A DNA stretch of 64,000 bases from Anagrus nilaparvatae (taxonomy: Eukaryota; Arthropoda; Insecta; Hymenoptera; Mymaridae). The position numbers were made by a program, and so were the translations under genes. Positions within the stretch are counted from its first letter, which is position 1. The number at the start of each line of letters is the position of its first letter. Shown here piece after piece: positions 42,822 through 53,872 of this stretch. The DNA is taken from the NCBI GenBank assembly GCA_022575985.1, contig JAKSXM010000007.1:14324501-14388500 (forward strand), read 5' to 3'. The notes under the pieces are model-generated. The model made no database searches, had not been told where the DNA came from, and saw only the letters and a list, made by a program, of their open reading frames with translations.

Positions 42822-43696
42822 AGGAAAATGAATTGCTGCTAGACGACACTTTACCAAGGATTAGTTCAATTTCTTATGGAGGTACTAGTCATTTCTTACA
42901 TTTTAAATCTAATTATATAACATGTAAAATAATTAACAAATTTTTTAGAGCATTTTCTAGGAGATCAAGGAAAAAATATGGATAATGCTGATGAGGAATT
43001 GATTTATATTTCCGACGAATATATTCAGCAAATGAAAGTCATGGGTACGTTAAAATTTAGGAATATTGCTTGGGGCTTTTGTAATAATAAAAATTTTCTG
43101 TAACTTTTAGCTCGTGGAAGAAGTAAGTCTTTGGGATCAGTTTCAACAGTTTCAAAAACTATTAAAAAAAAGACCAAAGTTGTACCAAGACGTCAATTTT
43201 CTTTGTCTAATACACCTGTCAATACTAGACGAAGTCAGCGCATGAGTGCAAAGCAAGGTATGCATTTTTGTAAAATTAGATCCGAAAATTAGGTCTCGAA
43301 ATTAATTTTTATTTCTCCATTGTAGATCCAGAAGCAACTAATGGCCATTCAGCTGTCAATGGTGTCGATGAAACAATGCAAGATGAAGGTGAGCACGAAG
43401 TAGCTTCTAACGAAAAGTTTATTTTAACACTAAAAAATTATTTAATTTCAGATCTTAATGGCTTAGGTATCACGAAAACTGTTTCATGTGATCGGTGTTT
43501 AAGAACATTCTCACATAGAGGAAATTTGAATTATCATTTAAAATATCAATGTGATCAAAAGCCACGTTTTAAATGTCCATATTGCGATTATTCAAGCAAG
43601 CATGCTTCCAATTTAAGAAACCATCATTTGAAAAAGTATCATCCCCATGAAAAACCATACATAATTGATTTAGGAGTCGATGCTGAAAAAGCATAA
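42822..43696 (+). CDS. lola: lola 3' cassette, five exons, YHL-type finger pair
   Basis: Exons 42822-42881, 42949-43044, 43111-43257, 43326-43388 and 43452-43696, 203 residues, all junctions phase 1. Exons 1-2 are acidic (ENELLLDDTL, DNADEELIYISDEY). Exon 3 is basic and Ser-rich (TIKKKTKVVPRRQFS, TRRSQRMSAKQ), a likely nuclear-localisation or DNA-contact region. Exon 4 is a neutral linker. Finger 1 is at about residues 135-156 (CDRCLRTFSHRGNLNYHLKYQC), finger 2 at about 164-186 (CPYCDYSSKHASNLRNHHLKKYH, one residue longer), then KPYIIDLGVD. The last intron (43389-43451) is 63 bp with no in-frame stop. Confidence 0.88.
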
Positions 43697-45206
43697 AAAG
43701 ATAGTGTAACAAGCACCTAGTTTTTTGAGTTTGTTTTTATAATGAAAATTCTTAATTCATTGATTTTAATTAATTTTAGACATTTTACTCAATAATCATT
43801 GTTTGAACTTTTTTGTTCTTAAAAAATTTTTTGAAACAAAATTTTATTTTTTATAATTTTTAAAACCATTTTAAAGATAATAATTGATTTTTACAAATTT
43901 TAAAACTATTATTAGCTGCAATTAATATTTTATATTTTTTTATAAATTTTTTGTGATTGCACTTAGAATTATATACTCTGCATATTTTACAAATGCAAAA
44001 TTTTTTTCTAAATGTGAGCTTGAATTTTTAGTTTGTGCCATGATTTTAAAAAAATTAATAAATAAAAAACTTGAATTTAAAATAAACACAAAAACTAAAA
44101 GCTCTGATTTAGAAAAAAGTGATGAAATGATATTAAACATTAGACTAAGCCATAATAATCTTAAGTCGTCGTTAAGAAAAAATTTGTACTTAGAAAGCAT
44201 TTTTATGCAAAATAGTTAACGTAGCAGGTGCATAAAACTTAATAATTTTAATGCAAATTGTGCTATTTTATTTCCTTATCAATTGTAATTATGCTTATAA
44301 ATGTCTTTTTTCAATTGTAAATATGTGTGTATCTTAATAAAATAAACGAAACAAATAACTGAATATATTTATTTCACTAATATTCAAGCAAAGAAGCTAA
44401 TGAGACTTTTGTTAGATACTTTGTATTTTATTACATTGTTTTACAAACCCATCAAAATACTTTTTAATTATTTATTTACTTTATTAATTTAATGACATAT
44501 TTACGTTATTTGCAGGATCGTGAGAGAAACCTAAAAATTTAAAACGATAATTCTTGTGGATAAAGGAATAGCTTTGAAAGGTCGTTTAAATTATAACTAA
44601 GAAGAATAATACTAATTCAAGATATTTCATCATAAATGTCACTAAAACTGAATGAAAGCCATCTACCAATCTTCCTTTATTAATTTCAAATATTCGTAAT
44701 ACTGCAAATATTTGATGAAAAACAAGAAAAGACCGTTTTTATAAGTAGAAATGATACCTTAAACACTACGCATGTATATTCTATTACAAACCTATAATAA
44801 CTATTTCTGCGAACACATATAATAATATTACTAATACTTTTATCGATTAAATTACATCTTGTTACTACTTATTTCGAAACATGGCTAGAAAAGTATCAAT
44901 TGAAATATAAAGTGGCTTAAATTTCAACCTGTCATATTTGGTGAACTGAGGTTCAGGGCATTCTTTTATTAAAGACAAGGGTCGTATACGACTTTTTATT
45001 GGCAGAAGTAAAAAAATACCGTGTTTTCTGGTCACTAACAAGAAAAAGATATTACATAACATGATGTACATAAATATAATTAATTAATATTTTATTGTAG
45101 CAAACATATTTAAGAGTTATTTTAATTAAGAGAAATGTGATAGTGTGCATATGTCAATAGCACAAATAACCGTAATTCAAACTAATATTAATATTTTTTT
45201 TTTTAG
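43697..45206. other. Long intron
   Basis: AT-rich, 1.5 kb. Overlapping open frames on both strands at 43940-44219 carry no domain. A diverged repeat near 44880-44960 matches 40140-40230. AATAAA near 44339. No exon supported. Confidence 0.45.
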
Positions 45207-46066
45207 ATCCACTTCGCTTTTATGGAAATGATGGTAGAAATTATTATTCTGGTAAGCATAGAACATAACAACAATTTCTATTTGTCTTGTTCATAACTGA
45301 ATGATCAATTTTCAGCTGACCCAAGTATGTTCATAGATTGTTCAACTTCTATAGATGATTCATCGAGTTATAACCAATCATTTTCAGATTTTAATAATAT
45401 GGGTAATTAAAGTTTAATTTTAATTCACAGTTCTATGAAATCAAAAAATCAAAAATTAGTAATTAATTTTATATTTCAGACAGTAACATTGGAGGACATT
45501 CCATTTTCCATTCAAATGACTATGATCAAATATCTTGTAAAGAGCAAAAAAATACATTAGAAAATCCATTAAGTATGTTAAAGTTTTGTATGGTATTTGA
45601 TATGTTATTTTGAATTTTTAACTTAAATTAAAATATTAACTGTTACAATAGGTGTAAGATACAAAAATTACCTTGATCAGGAGGGCCATCAAACTTCTGG
45701 TGCTTTTAAAGCAAATTGTGAGTGCTAACATGCAAATTTAACTTTAAATTTTTTATAGTCAAATCAGGACTTTATTTACGGTGATTATTTAATTTTTACA
45801 AATTCATTGCAGACAACAACACTATGCAGAGAACTCAAGCAAATAAAACGGTTCGGTGTCCACAGTGTGGAAAACTTTTTACAAGAAAGGATCATTTAAA
45901 ATATCATTTACAGTACAGTTGTGGAAAATTACCCCGTTTTCAATGTCCATATTGCGTGTACATATCTAAACATTCTGGACACGTTAGAAGGCACATTAAA
46001 ACTATTCATAGCAATCAAGAAGTTTATGTTGTTGATCTTCAGAAAAATATTAACGTCAAACTCTAA
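45207..46066 (+). CDS. lola: lola 3' cassette, five exons, YHL-type finger pair
   Basis: Exons 45207-45251, 45316-45402, 45480-45572, 45652-45717 and 45813-46066, 181 residues, all junctions phase 1. The four linker exons are rich in Asp, Ser, Tyr and Asn (DPLRFYGNDGRNYYS; SIDDSSSYNQSFSDFNN). Finger 1 is at about residues 113-134 (CPQCGKLFTRKDHLKYHLQYSC), finger 2 at about 142-163 (CPYCVYISKHSGHVRRHIKTIH), then QEVYVVDLQK. Several AATAAA follow from about 46073. Confidence 0.88.
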
Positions 46067-46147
46067 GCATTTAATAAATATATAATATTTATTTAAATAA
46101 AATATTTATTTAAATATTTATTAAAAACTTTCTAGTTAATGAAGTCA

Positions 46148-46229
46148 TATATCTTTATTAATTTATATATCTTTATTAATTTATATATCTTTATTTATTT
46201 ATATATATTTATATATCTTTATTAATTTC
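46148..46229. repeat. Tandem repeat, ~18-bp unit
   Basis: Units of the form ATATATCTTTATTAATTT repeated about four to five times with drift, in the 3' flank of the preceding cassette. Confidence 0.8.
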
Positions 46230-47348
46230 CAACATTGCTACTTTGTTTCCATAAATCTGCTTGCATTTACTGTCTTAAAAATATTTTCTGATGAAGAAAA
46301 TTATAAAATAGGATCAAATTTCAGTTTTTGACAAATACATTTTTATATTTTTCATTTTGACTGTCAAATTTTTGCAAGGGAAAAATTTAGTTTTATGACT
46401 TATATTTAGGTATAAATTATTTTTTTTATGTTTCGTGTAAATAATAATTTTTTATTTTTATATAAAATTGATGAAAAGCTAGATAATGCTGGTATAAAAT
46501 TAAAATTGTAATAAAAAGTGTAAAATTAGATTTTAATTACTGCCTTATGTAGTTTTTGCAGATAACCATAAGGCTATGTAAATATAAAAAAAATGTAATT
46601 TCTGATGCATTACTTTGTAATTTTATTATTTAAATCAGTAGATAAGTCTTTACACCCAAAAGAGATACGTAAAAAAGCATCATTATTTTATGTGTTATAT
46701 ACATAATTTTTCTAACAAACGTATTTAAGCCACTTTTGACTTTAAAATTAAAAGCATAATAAGACCTTTCAAAGATAGATAAACAAAAAAAAGTTTTATT
46801 TGATACAAAAAATTTCAGAAAAATTAATTATTTGAATTAATATGAAAAGAGATTTGACAGTTTGATAGAAGATCTAGGGAATTTAAACAATTAAGAAATT
46901 AAAATTTTAAATTTTACTAGTAATAAATTTAAAATAAAAAAAAACTAGTGGATCTTTTTATAGTAATACGTCTTGCAATGAGCATTTGTCATAACGCATT
47001 ATCCAAAAATCACTTAACAGTTTTCTCTTTTACATAGTATGATTGTATCACTGTGATGATACAAAGAATATTAACTCCTTATAAACTTATCTTTTCATTC
47101 ATGAGTCCTGGATTTCCTGATGAGCTATAGAGATGCATCGAAACCAACCATCGAGATGACTGAGCTGGCCAAGCTCAAACACAGAAGACTTTTACCGGTA
47201 TAATGATGTTGTTTCTTATAAGTATCGAGTCCACTTGTTAATTCTTCTCTTAATGAAATGGCTGTCATAGATGTCATTTAACTCCAGGATATCATAGGAT
47301 GTAAAGATTGCTCAAAAAAAAAAAAACCATGAACCACTATACATAAAT

Positions 47349-48179
47349 TTACATAGAATTAATTTTATAATTTTTCCCATATAAATTCCTTACATCAAAT
47401 CCATCTTGTAAATTATCTGCACAATATGTTGCAGTCTTGACCTGCTCCGTAAAATAAGAATAAACATATTTGTCACCACTCTTGAAGATACGCTCTTGCC
47501 ATTTCAATTTTGCTCTCATTCTTGATTCGATTGAATTAAAATGCTCTAAAAATTTGTACTGAAATTCATAGAAAGTATTGAATGGAGCCGCGCGCATTTT
47601 CATCCACAACTTTGCCGGACCTTTCAGTGCCTCATCAAGAACATATAATCGCCTATCTTCAGGTATGTTCTTTTTTATAAAATAACGATCAAGTTTGTTT
47701 AAAAATTCTAAGGGAAAAATTTTTTCAGGATAAAATGTAGGTAAAGGAACGTTAATCGGTAGTCCCTGAAAGTAACTAACCAATTCCTGACCCCAATTTA
47801 TATTATTATCGTTAGGCATTATTTGAGCCCGATTCATCCCCTCATTAACCGCATTTAAATTCTGATCATTAGGGACGATTTGATTATTTACCCGTATATT
47901 ACCCGCACGTAATTGTTCACCCTGTTCATTAACATCTTGGGGTTGCCCCCCTTGGCCTATATTTAATAATTCAACCCTATTATTTTCTCCTACCTGATCG
48001 TTATTTGCTGGTGGTCTATTTTGCTCCAAGTCCCTAATAATATTTCTTAATAGGTCATTTTCCCTGTCATCTTGTTGCACTCTTATGGTTAGTCTTCTGA
48101 CTTGTTATCTGAGTTCTTCGAATCCATTGAGATCCATGACTTGGTTCTGCTGCTGAGCATTATTATCGCCTTGTTCCAT
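47349..48179 (-). pseudogene. Ty3/gypsy-like gag remnant
   Basis: Minus-strand frame from an ATG at 48179-48177. It has an in-frame TAA at codon 25 (48107-48105) and then stays open to 47349. The N-terminal half is Gln/Asn-rich; the C-terminal part reads LPTFYPEKIFPLEFLNKLDR, LDEALKGPAKLWMK and FYEFQYKFLEHFNS. The pattern P-x-F-x-x-x-x-x-x-P-x-x-F-L..L and A-x-x-W..R matches retrotransposon gag of insect gypsy-type elements. No zinc knuckle, protease or pol follows, so the copy is 3'-truncated. Confidence 0.75.
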
Positions 48180-48235
48180 TTTACCCTATGTAAAAATTTA
48201 TTAATATTTAATTTAATTAAAATCTCGTCTACCAG

Positions 48236-48253
48236 TCCACGGTCTGGGCGCCA
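48236..48253 (-). other. Primer-binding-site-like sequence of the gag element
   Basis: On the minus strand TGGCGCCCAGACCGTGG lies about 57 bp before the gag start, the position and TGGCGCCC form of a tRNA primer-binding site. An LTR should lie just beyond, from 48254 upward, but only about 110 bp separates it from the recombinase relic, so the LTR is short or truncated. Confidence 0.6.
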
Positions 48254-48371
48254 AATTCAAATTAAAATCTGATCATTACAAGTTCTTATTATTCGAAATA
48301 TTAAACAAAAGAGCAGTGTCTATTCCGTTTGAGTCTCGAATTTTTATATTCACCACTTCTTGATTGTTTTT

Positions 48372-49295
48372 TTAATTAACTTGAACTAAATTAGCATTAG
48401 GTATAGCAATTTGTTCATCATTTTTCAAGATAATTTTCTTAATGTCGTTACAAATTTTTGTTTTGTTAGATACAGAATCATGATTATACCTTTCAGCTAC
48501 TGTGGTAGATTTCCAACCACCATGTTTTTTGAGTGCACTAATACGTACGACGAAAAGAATGTCTGGTATATTTTTCTGGATTTTCAAGCTTTAAAAATGT
48601 AGCAATTTCTTTTGGCGTGGCACCAATTTTGTTTATACCAATCACCTGTTTTGTACATTTACCTTTTTGGTCATTTATAAACAAATTACTATTAGAACTT
48701 ACTGCACGTAGTCGAAGCGTAACATATTTTTTAAAGTATTATAAAAATCATCACCGATAATGACATAGGTACGAGGCTTTTATGTCTTTGTTTCGGGAAT
48801 TCTCACTAACAACACGCCATTATTTTTATCTTCCACGTCATTTACTTTCATTTTATAAAGTTCTTCTCCCCTACAGGCACCACAAAAACTAAAGATAAGC
48901 AAAACTTTAATGGCTAAATATTGAGTATCTGAAGCTTCCTTCAAAAATTTATTTATATCTTCTTCAGATAAAGTTTTTGATTTTTTAGGATGATAAGCAG
49001 TTGTTGTATTTTTTAAAAAAGAATACAATTCTTAACAATTTTCTATATTTATGTAGTGCTTGATTTTTATGATACTTTTTAGCATTGAGTATACCGTCCA
49101 CATAGATGATGGTTTTTTGACGGTTTAAACAAACTTGAAATATGCTAATAAAAATGTTTCATTTATTTCAGGAACATTGCTACTTTGTTTCCAAGAAATA
49201 AACTTTTCATACTCTTTGAAGTATAAAAGTCTTGTTTTTTCAGGTATATTGTTATTTCTAGCAGCTTCAGCAAATTTTAATACATTTTCCAGCAT
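48372..49295 (-). pseudogene. Crypton-like tyrosine recombinase pseudogene
   Basis: Minus strand, starting at ATG 49295-49293. Readable parts in order: ENVLKFAEAARNNNIPEKTR, LLYFKEYEKFISWKQ, MWTVYSMLKS, KKSKTLSEEDINKFL, the first catalytic Arg box FCGACRGEELYKM, PETKT, then in a neighbouring frame LKLENPEKYTRHSFRR (the H-x-x-R box near 48550), and HGGWKSTTVAERYNH with the catalytic Tyr. Several in-frame stops and at least one frameshift make it non-functional. Tyrosine recombinases of this form belong to eukaryotic Crypton or DIRS-type elements; no reverse transcriptase is linked, favouring Crypton. Confidence 0.75.
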
Positions 49296-50691
49296 TGTCA
49301 GTTGATCAATATTGTAAATGATGTATATCTTATTCAGAAAATTTTAATGAACTATTTCTTCAAAATCCAAAAACTAACTGACACGTGTATTAGGATATCT
49401 GAATACATCACAGCATTATATTTTCTTTCACTATACGCCAGGAAACCAACGCTACTTTTTGAATAGTGTGTGCATTAATTTTTTAAGACAATCTATTAAT
49501 GGAATTTATAGTCGCTAATGCGTTTCCCGTACCTGCCCCTCCACAGCATTTTTTCTTTTTACATTCACTTTATTCTCCATTCTTCCTTTTGTTTATTTGT
49601 TTCTTATTTCATTTGTTTATTTTTTATGAATTTGCTAATATTCTACGAACGGCTTTCTACTTTTTTTCAATCTGTCTGTAAAAGGCCTTATCATGCTTTT
49701 AATTTTAGTGTCATAAGGGGCCGTTAAAAGTCGCGCGTTAGAAATAACTTATATGCTTTCAAAAATGCATTCGTGTACGTATTTGTATCAGTTGTAAAAA
49801 CCGACTTCAGCTGTAAAACTTAAAATTCTAATTTAATAACAATTAACTTTTTGAAAACTTTGTACCATATTTGTATTTAAGATTAGCATAGTAATATGGT
49901 AAGTTATTATTGAAAACGAACAACTTCCTATTTCCGTTTTAACAAATCAATTTAGGTATTGACTAACCGAAACTAGTGTAAAAAGTATTGTAAAAAATTA
50001 TATTGATAATTGTAAATTTATTGCACAATAATAATCATGAGAAAAAAATCAAAACAACAAAAAAACAAAAATATATATATAAATCTTAAAAAGCAGAAAT
50101 CATGTAAAAAAGTTTTTTCTTTTTTCAATATCCTGTCCATACACTTTATCAATGAAATTTCTTTTTTTTCTCATTTTCAATGATTCACTTTAATTACGTA
50201 TGTGTCCTATCACGGGCTCTATTTTCCATTATTGAAAACTTTGTTAAATATATTTAAAGTTTTAAAAATTAAATTTGTTAAAGAGAACCCTATTTTTAAA
50301 AGATGACACTGTTTTCTTAGGTTTTTGACAATACTGATTACAAAATAATCAGTAATAAAATTTTATATATCTCTAAGAAAATTTTGTTTTATCGAAATTT
50401 TGATATTGATTAATTTCCTTTTTAAAACAAAAGTCTCAATAAATTATTTTTATTAAAAAAAACTATCAGTTAATCAGAAACGTAAATTTTTTAATCTTTT
50501 AACGTACTAACAGTTGCGTTTCTACTCATCAAATTCATAAAGCAATAAACCAAATATTCACAACTCGTATATATAAATCCTAACCAAATTTGATATCTAA
50601 AATTGAGCTTAAAATTATGGTATTAACGAAAAGAAATAATAAACTGTAAACTTATTAGTACATGTTAATAATTTAATATTTTTTTTTTTAG

Positions 50692-51794
50692 AAATCATAT
50701 TGCTTGAAAACATAAAAGAAGAAATTATGGATGGCGTTGAATTTGTTAATATTGCTGGTAATACATCAGGTAATTGTTAAAACCATCTTTCAAAACTTAA
50801 AAAATATTAACATTTATTTATATTGCAGATAACGAAAATGAATTTTTTTTTCAAGAACCTGCAAACATCAAAAAGGAAATAGTTGTAACTTCCGTCGAAT
50901 CATTATCAGGTATGCATTTTTGTTACTTGACAGTTTGGAGAATAGACTTTTTTCTCTAATAATTATTTGTATTTGATTTTAGGCACCGAATTTCAAAGTA
51001 ATTTTGAAGAAGCTGAAAATAAACCATCGGTATCTCATATTGGGAAAGATAATCTATTAGTAAAAAAGTTTACTCGTTCTTACGCAGAATACGAGGCAGA
51101 AACTGAAACATATTTTTCGAGTGAGTAAATGATTCAAAGCATTAATTAATTAAGTTTCTCTACTTAATAAATTTTTCCAGGCATCAACGATGAAGAAGAT
51201 TGTGTGATACTCTACTGCGAACAATGCAAAGTAAAATACAAAACACACGACTCCTATAAAACAATCTACTGTCAAACATGCGACGAGCAATTAAAATATT
51301 CATGCAAAAAATGTTCAAAATTATACAAAAGCAAACAGGGTTGCTTACAACATTTAAGACAGCAGCAGTGCACATTAAATGAAAAAAATAACAAAATTAA
51401 GCCTAGCATAGAAAAATGCAAAACGTGTAATGGTATTTTCAAATCGAATGATTTGAAAAAGCATGAATTAAATTGTAAAAAACCCAAAAAAGAAGAAATT
51501 TATGAATGCTCGATATGCTCATTAAGATTTCCAGAAAAATTTTATTTACTTTTACACAATAGACGCAACCATGAATATATCGAGCCTTCAGAATATTATA
51601 AGTGTAAAATATGTTCAAAGTCATTTAAAATAATCTATGATTTTATAGCACACAAAAAATCTAGATGTTGTAATGTTCAACAAGATAATATTCGAAAAAC
51701 AGTATTAATGCTTTATTCGTGTCATTATTGCTCTTTTTCAACGTTTAATAAAAAAAAACTGAAATGTCATATTATTAAATATCATAATAATTAG
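50692..51794 (+). CDS. lola: lola 3' cassette, four exons, five to six fingers
   Basis: Exons 50692-50769, 50829-50909, 50983-51120 and 51181-51794, 303 residues, all junctions phase 1. The first three exons are an acidic linker with KEE-type motifs (NIKEEIMDGVEF, NIKKEIVVTSVE). The last exon has fingers beginning CEQCKVKYKT (incomplete), CKKCSKLYKSK, CKTCNGIFKSN (short), CSICSLRFPEK, CKICSKSFKII and CHYCSFSTFNK. Most end in H-x4-C. The layout resembles the five-exon cassette at 28253, also multi-finger with a charged multi-exon linker. No VYxxD tail. Confidence 0.85.
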
Positions 51795-52133
51795 GCTAAA
51801 AAATGTTGTAAAAATTTTTATCATAAATAATTAGTTAAGTTAAATTTCTCTGAATTTTTATTCATTTCATTTTACATTATCGTGTTTTCTACTAATTAGT
51901 TATGTAAATATTATTAATTTTGGTGGTGGTATTAGATTATTAGATTAATGGAACTAGAATAATCAAAGAATTAAATACCCTAATTGCTTGCATTAAGGTG
52001 ATAGAAAAAATAAAATCGGCTTGTTTATGAATTGTAAAATTGATTTAAATAATATAATTGATCCTTTCCTTGCATTACTGGTCCATAAATATAAATTTAT
52101 TCAAAATTAACGAATATGATATTTATGTTCCAG
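51795..52133. other. 3' flank and intron
   Basis: AT-rich, with an AAATAAAATC near 52008. An open frame leading into the next exon from 52058 is intronic. Nothing else seen. Confidence 0.4.
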
Positions 52134-52588
52134 AAAAGAAGAGCAGATTGAGTATGGTATCGGTACTGCGACATAATTATCGTCAATTAAAAAGAAAGAA
52201 ATCATGGCCTGTAAAAAATGTTCGTAACTCTAAATTTTTTGATTTGTCGTCATTGGATCGTAGTTTAAAAAATGATATAAAAAAAGTTATCGAAGAAGAA
52301 ACAATGAAATCAATGAGTAGTAATGTTGTATTGGATTCGCCAGAAAACAATAATTCATCTTCATCATCAACCTTGTCACTGATACCAAAATTCAAGTCAG
52401 CTTCTTCGCCAGAATTCTGTTGTCGTTTTTGTGGTAAAGGTTACAGATGGAAAAGTACTATGCGTCGTCATGAAAATCTTGAGTGCGGTAATAAAGCACC
52501 ATCGTTCCAATGTCCTGAATGTCCTTACAAGGCAAAACAACGAGGAAATTTGACTGTTCATATTAAACGACACCATTCCAATCTTTAA
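52134..52588 (+). CDS. lola: lola 3' cassette, long basic/Ser-rich linker and finger pair
   Basis: Exon after TATGTTCCAG (AG 52132-52133), 151 residues from (x)AA. The start is basic (KKSRLSMVS, QLKRKKSWPVK), followed by a Ser/Asn-rich stretch (NNNSSSSSTLS). Finger 1 is at about residues 96-117 (CRFCGKGYRWKSTMRRHENLEC), finger 2 at about 126-147 (CPECPYKAKQRGNLTVHIKRHH). The linker GNKAPSFQ is a variant of GxxPRFx. Ends two residues after the last finger. Confidence 0.88.
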
Positions 52589-53420
52589 TTTACATATCCA
52601 TTTACCAACTTAAGATTCAGTCGGGTCCCTTTTTTCTAATTCCGAATACATCTCTTTTAATCCGACTTTTCACAATATTTCACATTCCACTAGCAGTAAT
52701 AAATTTTTATTAAGAATTCTTGTACTCCTACTTTAAGCATCTAAGTGTACTTAAAAGACTAGACATAAGAAAGACTGTATACGTAAAAAAAAAATTCATA
52801 TAATTATTATATATTCTTTATTATATAAATTTTGTTAAACAAAAATTATATTTTTTGAAAAATTATATTTTGTAACGTGCTATTAATAATAAGATGTTTG
52901 TATTAGTTAAAAAATGAAACTTTGGTCCAATAAAGTTTTAAATAACAAAGCATACTGTATTTATTATAATAGTCAGCAATTGTTTCATTAAAAAAAGTTT
53001 CATTGCTCAAAAAAAAAGTTATAATAAAGAAAAAAAAATTGTTTTTATCCGAAATCAACCAATAAGATAAAATTTTGCGCCTATTAATTTTGAATATTTT
53101 TGTTTTAGGTATTTTCCTGGGTTCAGTTCAAAGTTAAATAAAAAAATTGGAATATTCAACTTAATTGAACATAGATTATAAAGGATTAGATTTTTATGCA
53201 ATTTTACTGTTCATTTAATAAAAACTTTAAAAATTTTTATTCTTCTACACTTTTTCTATTTTACGTTTCTAAATCTCTACTTTACTGTGAATGATTGGGT
53301 ATCTTTAACTGCATTTTGGTAAAAGGCTTGCTTTCAAAAAACTCATTAATTTCTACTTGAAAACTTAATACTTTTAAGAATGCATTTTCTAATCTGGGAC
53401 AAAAAAATTTTCTGTTCCAG
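52589..53420. other. 3' flank and intron
   Basis: AATAAA-like motifs near 52929 and 53024; otherwise AT-rich with no exon or repeat I can support. Confidence 0.4.
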
Positions 53421-53872
53421 GATATAACCTTAGTCTTGCAGATTTTCGCCAAAATTCAATTTGGGCTTCATGGTGTGTACCATCAATAATTTGGGGTAAA
53501 AATGATAAGGAAATTAATTTGGATTCTTTGAACCATAAAGAATTTCCATGCAAAGACTGTGGAAGAGTTTACAAGCTGAAAAGTAGTCTCAGAAATCATC
53601 AAAAGTGGGAGTGTGGCAAAGAACCCCAATTTCAATGTCCTTATTGCTCTTATCGTGCTAAACAAAAAATGCATATCTCTCGCCATTTGGAACGAGTCCA
53701 TAAGGATAAAATAATGATTACCGAACAGAAAATTGATAACGTTCAGAACATGGAAAATCTTCAGAAAATTGATAATGTTCAGAATATGGAAATTTTTCCG
53801 AAAATTGAAAATGTTCAGAAAATGGGAATTGAACAAAAAATAAAATCTGAAATGATTGAAAATTTTAAATAA
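53421..53872 (+). CDS. lola: lola 3' cassette, finger pair with repeated C-terminal tail
   Basis: Exon after TTCTGTTCCAG (AG 53419-53420), 150 residues from (x)GA TAT (G-Y). The tether contains three Trp (IWASWCVPSIIW). Finger 1 is at about residues 44-65 (CKDCGRVYKLKSSLRNHQKWEC), finger 2 at about 73-94 (CPYCSYRAKQKMHISRHLERVH). The tail, about residues 100-142, repeats KI(D/E)NVQ(N/K)M four times in an 11-13-residue rhythm, which could form a helix. The minus-strand open frame over the same bases is a shadow. Confidence 0.88.

Larger units (their letters stand above)
46067..50691. other. Long repeat-bearing intron
   Basis: Contains an AT tandem repeat (46148-46229), an LTR-retrotransposon gag remnant (47349-48253) and a tyrosine-recombinase pseudogene (48372-49295), both minus strand. 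The 21-bp block AACATTGCTACTTTGTTTCCA occurs at 46231-46251 and again inside the recombinase at 49173-49193. 49300-50691 is AT-rich without exons. Confidence 0.5.

Noticed and set aside
43940..44219. Overlapping open frames on both strands
   Set aside because: Low-complexity AT-rich sequence with no motif, no acceptor in phase and no second support.
46148..46229. CRISPR-like or satellite array
   Set aside because: Contiguous simple AT repeat without unique spacers.
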